Source of the DNA: JALHRI01 sp044351685
GTDB lineage: Bacteria > Pseudomonadota > Alphaproteobacteria > Rickettsiales > UBA3002
Direction: 5' to 3'
Assembly: GCA_044351685.1 (NCBI GenBank)
Contig: JBILFK010000200.1
Span: 1-12,617, forward strand
Length of the DNA stretch: 12,617 nucleotides
Shown: in pieces, positions 7,305 to 12,617 of the stretch
How positions within the stretch are numbered: the first letter of the stretch is position 1
How the letters are laid out: every line of letters begins with the position of its first letter
Position numbers and translations under genes: made by a program
Notes under the pieces: model-generated
Seen by the model: only the letters and a program-made list of their open reading frames with translations
Databases searched by the model: none
What the model was told of the DNA's origin: nothing

Positions 7305-7838
7305 ATGAGCGCCATGAAAAATAGTTTGGAAACAGCGCTTGAACGTGGATTATTTGCCAGCCGCTGGCTGATGGCACCGTTTTATGTGGGGCTGGTAGCA
7401 GCTTTGCTTGTGCTGCTTGCCAGTTTTGTAGGCGAGCTGGTGTATCTGTTTGGCAAACTGCCCGATATTCGCGCCAACGAAGCCATTTTAGGCGCGCTGG
7501 CGCTGATTGATATTTCGCTTGCCGGTAATTTGCTGATTATCGTGATTTTCTCGGGCTACGAGAATTTTATTTCTAAGTTTGATATCGAAGACCACGAAGA
7601 CGCACCTGATTGGAAAGGCACCGTCGATTTTGCTGGCCTGAAGCTGAAACTGATTGCCTCGATCGTGGCTATTTCTGGGATTCACCTGCTGAAAATTTTC
7701 ATGGATATCAAAAAATACAGCGATGCCGATATACGCTGGATGGTGATTATTCATCTGGTATTTGTAGTTTCCGGCGTGCTGCTGGCGCTGATGGACAGCA
7801 TCGCTTCCAGCGCCAAAGCCAACAAAATAGCAAAATAG
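7305..7838 (+). CDS. yqhA: UPF0114 (YqhA) family inner-membrane protein
   Basis: A 177-residue integral membrane protein whose molecular function is not established for the family. The sequence follows the UPF0114 pattern throughout: an N-terminal LERGLFASRWLMAPFYVGL block, a central SGYENFISKFDI motif (about 83-94), and the conserved SIVAISGIHLLKIFMD block (about 119-134). Four hydrophobic segments are visible at roughly 22-44, 60-82, 115-133 and 145-165. Length is close to E. coli YqhA. The start is ambiguous between ATG 7305 and ATG 7314, and neither has a good ribosome site; the longer form is given. It is divergent from tRNA-Arg and lies 39 bases upstream of the ABC ATPase gene, so it may begin that transcription unit. 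Family assignment is confident, function unknown. Confidence 0.9.
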   Translation: MSAMKNSLETALERGLFASRWLMAPFYVGLVAALLVLLASFVGELVYLFGKLPDIRANEAILGALALIDISLAGNLLIIVIFSGYENFISKFDIEDHEDAPDWKGTVDFAGLKLKLIASIVAISGIHLLKIFMDIKKYSDADIRWMVIIHLVFVVSGVLLALMDSIASSAKANKIAK

Positions 7839-7877
7839 CATAGTTGCAGCCGCTTAAAATTCTGCTAGCGTTCATGC

Positions 7878-8606
7878 ATGGCTATTATTAGCGTTTCTGA
7901 CATCACCTACGATTACGCCACAGTGCGGGCGTTAAGCATGGTCAGTTTTTCGCTGGATACGGGCAGCATCACCGCACTGGTTGGCCCGAACGGCGCAGGG
8001 AAATCGACCCTTATGCGCTGCATGGCCGCGCTCGATACACCGCTTGAAGGTGAAGTGACCATTGATGGCAAGCGCGCCAGTGCTCACCCGCGCGAGGTGC
8101 ACCGTATCATCGGCTATCTGCCCGATATTTTTGGCGTGTATGACGATTTAACCGTAGAGCAAACCCTTATTTACTTTGCCGAAGCCAACGGCGTAAACGC
8201 CCGCGAGCGCACTGAAGCGGTCGCTCGCGTCATCGCGCTATGCGAGCTACAGGACTATGCGCAGGCGAAAACCGCAAGCCTTTCACGCGGCTGGCGGCAA
8301 CGGCTCGGCATTGCACAAACGCTGGTGCACCGGCCACAAATATTACTGCTCGATGAGCCTGCCTCGGGCCTTGACCCGGAGACGCGCCACAGCCTTTCGA
8401 ACCTGCTTCGCACGCTGAAAGCCGAAGGCATGTGCATTATGGTTTCTTCGCATATTCTTTCGGAACTCGAAGATTATTGCGATCGCATGCTGATTTTGCG
8501 CGCCGGAAAGCTGGTCGATGACACCGCCACTTCTGCGCTGAAGGCCGGCGAAACACTGCAAAGTCGCTACATGGCGCACGCGCACACTCAGGCCGCGAAA
8601 GGGTAA
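7878..8606 (+). CDS. ABC transporter ATP-binding protein (ABC-2 exporter type)
   Basis: The 242-residue cytoplasmic ATPase that powers the membrane protein encoded four bases downstream. All nucleotide-binding motifs are present: Walker A GPNGAGKST (36-44), signature LSRGW (135-139), Walker B ILLLDE (155-160), D-loop SGLD (163-166) and the switch histidine in SSH (192). Two variations stand out. The signature reads LSRGW where LSGGQ is canonical, a variant style seen in ABC-2 ATPases. The Q-loop region reads GYLPDIFG (79-86), lacking the usual glutamine. Single-domain length and the GLYDDLTV-like segment after the Q-loop fit the drug, polysaccharide or bacteriocin exporter ATPases. The substrate cannot be read from sequence. 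The protein is most likely active, since the catalytic glutamate E160 and H192 are retained. Confidence 0.92.
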   Translation: MAIISVSDITYDYATVRALSMVSFSLDTGSITALVGPNGAGKSTLMRCMAALDTPLEGEVTIDGKRASAHPREVHRIIGYLPDIFGVYDDLTVEQTLIYFAEANGVNARERTEAVARVIALCELQDYAQAKTASLSRGWRQRLGIAQTLVHRPQILLLDEPASGLDPETRHSLSNLLRTLKAEGMCIMVSSHILSELEDYCDRMLILRAGKLVDDTATSALKAGETLQSRYMAHAHTQAAKG

Positions 8607-8610
8607 CCAC

Positions 8611-9999
8611 GTGATACGTTTTGCCGAATTCAAACGCAATCTCTGGCTGGAATTTTCGCTGCAGCGGCTGATTGTACTGCCGCTGATTTTAGCGGGTATT
8701 CTGTTTCTCTCGCATCAGGGATACAAAGAGCTGCCCACCGATGAGTATATTTCCAGCATGCAATCACGGATTTCCACGGTGTTTATGCTGCTGGTGCTGT
8801 TATGGGGCGCGCGGCAGGTAAGCCGCGGCATCAACGAAGAATTGGCGCAGCGCACCTGGGATTTTCAGCGCATGTCGTCACTCACCGCAATGGATATGCT
8901 GGTGGGCAAATGTTTCGGTAGCCCTGCCTATGCGTGGTATGGGGGGCTGATGCTTATCGGCAGTTATGTAGGATACGATATTTACGGCACCACCGAGCCG
9001 TTATTTATCTTTACCACTGCACTGCATTTTCTGCTGATTACCACGCTGGTGCACGCCGCCACGCTGATGTTTGCCGTGTTGATGCTGCGTAATGCCGCCT
9101 ACCGCCACAAACCCCGAGGCAGCACGTTTTATACTGCACTCGTGCTGGTGCTGGTTTTGCCCGCGTATGGGCTGGGGCTGGCATTTAACGCCATTAATCT
9201 GATGCCCAATGGTGAAATGCTCGAATCGGCGTTTGATACGGTTTCGTGGTTCAAGTTCGATTTTTACAGCCACGGCTTTGTCATCGCTTCTATCGCCACC
9301 TTTACGCTGTGGGCGCTGCTTGGGGCCTACCGCATGCTGGCAAGCGAACTTCAATACCGGCAATGGGCGCTGGCATGGCCTATATTTATTGTTTTTTTAT
9401 GCGCCTATCTGGCTGGCTTTGTCTGGGAGCAAACGCCAGATACCAGCCTTTCGCCGCTTGCGCTTTCAAGCGAAGCGCTCATCGCGCTGAGCATTATTTC
9501 TTCGGCGCTATATCTGAGTGTGTTTTTTGATCGCATCGATATCGGCACATACCGCACGTTGCAGCATGCCTGGCGCACGCGCAATCTGTCACAGCTGCTT
9601 TCGGTGCTGCCGTGGTGGTTAACTTGCGTGGTGTTATCGGTTATCGCAACGATTACCGCGCTGGTGCAAGCCACGCTGAATGATGCCGAACTGGCTACTA
9701 CCCTATGGTTTATCGGCGCGGCCTATGGGTTTATGCTGCGCGATATCGCGATTATGCATTTACTGGCGTTTGGCGGCGTGCGGCGCTTGCGTTCGGCATT
9801 CTTTGTGTATCTGGCGGTGTTATATGGGCTGATTCCAGCGATTTTTGTGGAAACTGATCATATGCGCGCAGTAGCCGCCATGCTCCCCACGCTCGATTTT
9901 GAAACCGTCAGCATGGCCAGCGCCTGGGGGCAGATGCTGGTGGTGGTAGGGCTTTGCCTGTGGCGCTGGCAACGCAGCAAACGGCTGCTCACACAGTAG
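8611..9999 (+). CDS. Multi-spanning ABC-2-type transporter permease
   Basis: A 462-residue membrane protein and probable partner of the preceding ATPase. It starts with GTG four bases after that gene's stop, which suggests translational coupling; AAAGGG just upstream can serve as ribosome site. About twelve hydrophobic segments are visible near 20-35, 55-70, 108-126, 131-157, 174-196, 222-240, 252-270, 287-305, 333-353, 362-387, 396-413 and 438-451. The segment VSRGINEELAQRTWDFQRMSSLTAMDMLVGK (split as VSRGINEELAQR and TWDFQRMSSLTAMDMLVGK, about 70-100) between helices resembles the cytoplasmic coupling region of ABC-2 permeases. Twelve spans in one chain is about twice the six of a typical ABC-2 subunit, so it may work as a monomer against an ATPase dimer. 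I do not recognise a named family; the substrate is unknown. Confidence 0.82.
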   Translation: MIRFAEFKRNLWLEFSLQRLIVLPLILAGILFLSHQGYKELPTDEYISSMQSRISTVFMLLVLLWGARQVSRGINEELAQRTWDFQRMSSLTAMDMLVGKCFGSPAYAWYGGLMLIGSYVGYDIYGTTEPLFIFTTALHFLLITTLVHAATLMFAVLMLRNAAYRHKPRGSTFYTALVLVLVLPAYGLGLAFNAINLMPNGEMLESAFDTVSWFKFDFYSHGFVIASIATFTLWALLGAYRMLASELQYRQWALAWPIFIVFLCAYLAGFVWEQTPDTSLSPLALSSEALIALSIISSALYLSVFFDRIDIGTYRTLQHAWRTRNLSQLLSVLPWWLTCVVLSVIATITALVQATLNDAELATTLWFIGAAYGFMLRDIAIMHLLAFGGVRRLRSAFFVYLAVLYGLIPAIFVETDHMRAVAAMLPTLDFETVSMASAWGQMLVVVGLCLWRWQRSKRLLTQ

Positions 10000-10041
10000 C
10001 GTTTTCCATTTTTTGCATTGCATCATAGGCTGCGGTTTGGC

Positions 10042-11457
10042 ATGCTTTGTGCGATGCAGCAGTTTCATAAAATCGTGCAATCTTACCCTACCCTTCGGGA
10101 TGCCGATCAGCGCAGCACCGACTTTAATGAAATCTACGCCGAATTCGCCGCTAGCAAAGCCGCCGAGCAAGCCAGCCGTTGCCTGCAATGCGGTGTGCCG
10201 TTTTGTCAGGTGCATTGCCCGCTGCATAATAACATTCCCGATTGGTTGCGCCTCACCGCCGAAGGCCGCCTGCGCGAAGCCTACGATACGGTGGCGGCCA
10301 CCAACACGTTCCCCGAAATTTGTGGGCGCATTTGCCCGCAAGATCGGTTGTGCGAAGGCAATTGCGTGGTGAATGCCGGGTTTGGAGCAATTACCATTGG
10401 CTCGGTGGAGAAATACATCACCGAAACCGCCTTCCGCGAAGGCTGGGTGCAGCCCTTTACGCCAGCGCGCGAACGCGCCGAATCGGTAGGCATTATTGGC
10501 GCTGGCCCGGCTGGGCTTGCAGCTGCTGAAATGCTGCGTAGGCAGGGGTTCGGCGTGACCATTTACGACCGCCACGACCGTGTCGGTGGCTTGATGATGT
10601 ATGGCATCCCCAATTTTAAACTCGATAAACAGGTGATGCTGCGCCGCGCCGAGCAATATGCCGCAAGCGGCATTCGCTTTGCACTAAACACTGCCGTTGG
10701 CGTGGATATCACGTTTGAAGATCTGCGCGCCCGCCACGATGCAGTGCTGATTGCGACCGGCGTGTATCGCCCGCGCGCACTCGATGGATTACACGGGCTG
10801 GATTTAGGTGGGCTAGTGCCCGCTCTTGAATATCTGACGGCCAGCAACAAAATTGGCTTGGGAGATAGCGTGCCAGAAGCCCCGAATGCACACGGCAAAC
10901 GCGTGGTGGTAGTGGGTGGCGGCGACACCGCGATGGATTGTGTGCGCACTGCCGTGCGGCAAGGCGCCACTTCTGTCACCTGCCTGTATCGACGCGACCG
11001 CGAGAATATGCCAGGTTCCGCGCGTGAAGTGACGCATGCCGAAGCCGAAGGCGTGATGTTTGAGTGGATGCGCGTGCCGCAAGCATTTCTGGGTGATACG
11101 CAGGTGCGTGAAATCAAAGTGGGGCGCATGCAGCTTGGCCCCGCCGATGCCAAAGGCAGGCGCGCGCCCGAACCGGTGGCAGGTGAAAGCGTGGTGATAC
11201 AGGCAGACATGGTGATTAAAGCGCTGGGCTTTGACCCGGAAGATATTCCCGCTATGTTTGGCGCGCCCGCGCTGCGCACCAATAAGCATGGCTGTTTGCA
11301 TGTCGATGCCAAAGGCGCAACCGCGCTGCCCGGCGTATTTGCTGCTGGTGATATTGTGCGCGGGGCATCGCTTGTTGTGTGGGCAATTGCCGATGGCCGC
11401 ACAGCCGCAAAACATATTATTCAGTATATCGAACAACGTGCAAAGGCCGCCGCATGA
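10042..11457 (+). CDS. gltD: Glutamate synthase (NADPH) small subunit
   Basis: The beta subunit of NADPH-GOGAT. It oxidises NADPH on FAD and passes electrons through iron-sulphur clusters to the large subunit for glutamate synthesis from glutamine and 2-oxoglutarate. With the ATG at 10042 the product is 471 residues, almost exactly the size of E. coli GltD. N-terminal cysteines at 47, 50, 55 and 59 (CLQCGVPFCQVHC) and at 94, 98, 104 and 108 (CGRICPQDRLCEGNC) form the iron-sulphur ligands. The FAD dinucleotide fold GAGPAG is at about 153-158, the NADPH fold GGGDTAMD at about 292-299, and the second FAD motif AAGDIVRGASLVVWAIADGR is near 434-453. ATG 10054 is an alternative start that fits homologues equally well; neither has a clear ribosome site. 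The stop overlaps the gltB start by four bases. Confidence 0.96.
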   Translation: MLCAMQQFHKIVQSYPTLRDADQRSTDFNEIYAEFAASKAAEQASRCLQCGVPFCQVHCPLHNNIPDWLRLTAEGRLREAYDTVAATNTFPEICGRICPQDRLCEGNCVVNAGFGAITIGSVEKYITETAFREGWVQPFTPARERAESVGIIGAGPAGLAAAEMLRRQGFGVTIYDRHDRVGGLMMYGIPNFKLDKQVMLRRAEQYAASGIRFALNTAVGVDITFEDLRARHDAVLIATGVYRPRALDGLHGLDLGGLVPALEYLTASNKIGLGDSVPEAPNAHGKRVVVVGGGDTAMDCVRTAVRQGATSVTCLYRRDRENMPGSAREVTHAEAEGVMFEWMRVPQAFLGDTQVREIKVGRMQLGPADAKGRRAPEPVAGESVVIQADMVIKALGFDPEDIPAMFGAPALRTNKHGCLHVDAKGATALPGVFAAGDIVRGASLVVWAIADGRTAAKHIIQYIEQRAKAAA

Positions 11458-12617
11458 CCGCTAGCGCACAACAATGGGCAATCGAAGCCGCGCGCCTTGA
11501 GAGCGAAGGCATGTACCGCGCCACCGATGAACACGATGCCTGCGGCGTGGGCGTGATTGCCGCGCTCGATGGCGTTCGCAAGCGTGCTGTCGTCGAGGCA
11601 GGTATTACAGCGCTGCAATCGATCTGGCATCGCGGGGCGCTGAATGCAGACGGCAAAACCGGCGATGGCGCCGGCATTCACATGCAGCTACCCACCGAAT
11701 TTTTTACCGATTATCTGCGCGAATATGGCAATTGGCAGGCGCCCAAAGGCGCACTCGCCGTGGGCATGATCTTTTTGCCGCGCACCGATTTTGCCGCGCA
11801 GGAAGAAGCCCGCCTAACCATTGAAACCGAAGTGATTCAGGCCGGATATTCCATTTACTGTTGGCGGCAAGTGCCCATTGATGCAAGCGTCATTGGCGTG
11901 CGTGCGCGTGAAACCTGCCCGGAAATTGCCCAGCTTATTCTGGAAGGCAAGCCCGATGAAAGCGAAGAGCGCTTTGAGGCGATGCTGTATGTGGTGCGCA
12001 GGCGGATCGAAAAACAACTGCGCGCGCGGGGGCTTAGCAGCGTATATGTGTGTTCGCTTTCGTGCCGTTACATTATTTACAAGGGGCTGTTTCAGGCCGA
12101 ACAGTTAGCGCAGTTCTACCCCGATGTGAACGATGCGCGCTTCACCTCGAACTATATTATTTTCCATCAGCGTTTTTCCACCAACACCAACCCTTCCTGG
12201 CCGTTGGCGCAACCATTTCGCTGTGTGGCGCATAACGGTGAAATTAATACGCTGAAGGGCAATTTGAACTGGATGGCCAGCTACGAAGCCAGCTTCGGCG
12301 AGTGGGAATTGGCCAGCTACGCCGATGCGATTGTGCCAGTGGTGGCCCCCGGCCTATCGGATACGGGTGCACTCGATGCGGTGATGGAACTGCTCATTAA
12401 AGCCGGGCGCAGCGCACCGATGGCCAAATTGCTGATGATGCCGCCCGCTTGGCAATATGATAGCGAAATCAGCGATGACGTGCGCGCTATGTTCACCTAT
12501 TTCACCGCGCTCGTTGCCCCGTGGGATGGCCCCGCCGCGCTGGTAGGCACCGATAGCCGCTATGTATTCGCCGGTATGGATAGAAACGGCCTGCGCCCGC
12601 TGCGCTATAGCATTACG
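11454..12617 (+). CDS. gltB: Glutamate synthase large subunit, N-terminal part (runs off the window)
   Basis: The alpha subunit of NADPH-GOGAT. Its N-terminal class II glutamine amidotransferase domain releases ammonia that is channelled to 2-oxoglutarate bound in the FMN domain. Only the first 388 of an expected ~1500 codons are here, all within the amidotransferase domain. The catalytic nucleophile is Cys30 in DEHDACGVGVIA, which becomes the N-terminus after removal of a 29-residue propeptide. Further hallmarks are HRGALNADGKTGDGAGI (about 59-75), FHQRFSTNTNPSWPLAQPF, CVAHNGEINTLKGNLNWM, and DRNGLRPLRY at the very end. An internal ATG at codon 20 would give a shorter propeptide. The start ATG overlaps the gltD stop as ATGA, pointing to translational coupling and matched subunit amounts. 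The order gltD then gltB is the reverse of E. coli and is also known in Azospirillum. Confidence 0.97.
   Translation, partial: MTASAQQWAIEAARLESEGMYRATDEHDACGVGVIAALDGVRKRAVVEAGITALQSIWHRGALNADGKTGDGAGIHMQLPTEFFTDYLREYGNWQAPKGALAVGMIFLPRTDFAAQEEARLTIETEVIQAGYSIYCWRQVPIDASVIGVRARETCPEIAQLILEGKPDESEERFEAMLYVVRRRIEKQLRARGLSSVYVCSLSCRYIIYKGLFQAEQLAQFYPDVNDARFTSNYIIFHQRFSTNTNPSWPLAQPFRCVAHNGEINTLKGNLNWMASYEASFGEWELASYADAIVPVVAPGLSDTGALDAVMELLIKAGRSAPMAKLLMMPPAWQYDSEISDDVRAMFTYFTALVAPWDGPAALVGTDSRYVFAGMDRNGLRPLRYSIT

Noticed and set aside
7067..7324. Plus-strand 85-residue frame crossing the tRNA
   Set aside because: Its middle part is the classic false translation of an antisense tRNA gene. It also overlaps the start of the UPF0114 gene.
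9820..11436. Minus-strand frames of up to 279 codons opposite the permease and gltD
   Set aside because: They are antisense shadows of strongly supported genes with conserved motifs, and they show no domain of their own.

Overview
The window looks like a chromosomal segment of a Gram-negative bacterium, most likely an alphaproteobacterium. This rests on the alphaproteobacterial style of the GltD N-terminus, the gltD-gltB gene order (also known from Azospirillum) and a CCA-encoding tRNA. The lineage is inferred; there is no rRNA or other decisive marker.

Left half (1-6515, minus strand): one uninterrupted reading frame of at least 2171 codons whose 3' end lies beyond base 1. I read it codon by codon and found no in-frame stop or frameshift. 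It encodes a giant secreted protein of the filamentous-haemagglutinin (TpsA, two-partner secretion) type. In order it has a signal peptide, a TPS/haemagglutination-activity domain, a conserved post-TPS region ending at a WLLDPADITI motif, then repetitive beta-helix-like passenger sequence. The passenger contains about seven ~40-residue repeats, a 102-residue tandem repeat, and two glycine-rich modules, the second cut by the window edge. The long proline/alanine-rich plus-strand frames here are antisense shadows of its glycine codons.

Middle (6516-7304): an AT-richer intergenic stretch holding two candidate promoters for the large gene, hairpin-forming leader sequence, and a minus-strand tRNA-Arg(UCU) followed by a hairpin and a rho-independent terminator.

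Right half (7305-12617, plus strand): five tightly spaced co-directional genes. They are a UPF0114/YqhA-family membrane protein, an ABC ATPase, its multi-spanning ABC-2-type permease, gltD (glutamate synthase small subunit) and the 5' part of gltB (large subunit). gltD and gltB overlap by 4 bases and together make NADPH-dependent GOGAT, which converts glutamine plus 2-oxoglutarate into two glutamates. The two ABC genes form an exporter-like pair of unknown substrate. The spacing would allow one transcript, but no functional link between the exporter and GOGAT is visible.

No CRISPR array, insertion sequence, prophage gene or replication origin was recognised. The least ordinary part of the window is the large adhesin-like gene with its embedded glycine-rich modules.
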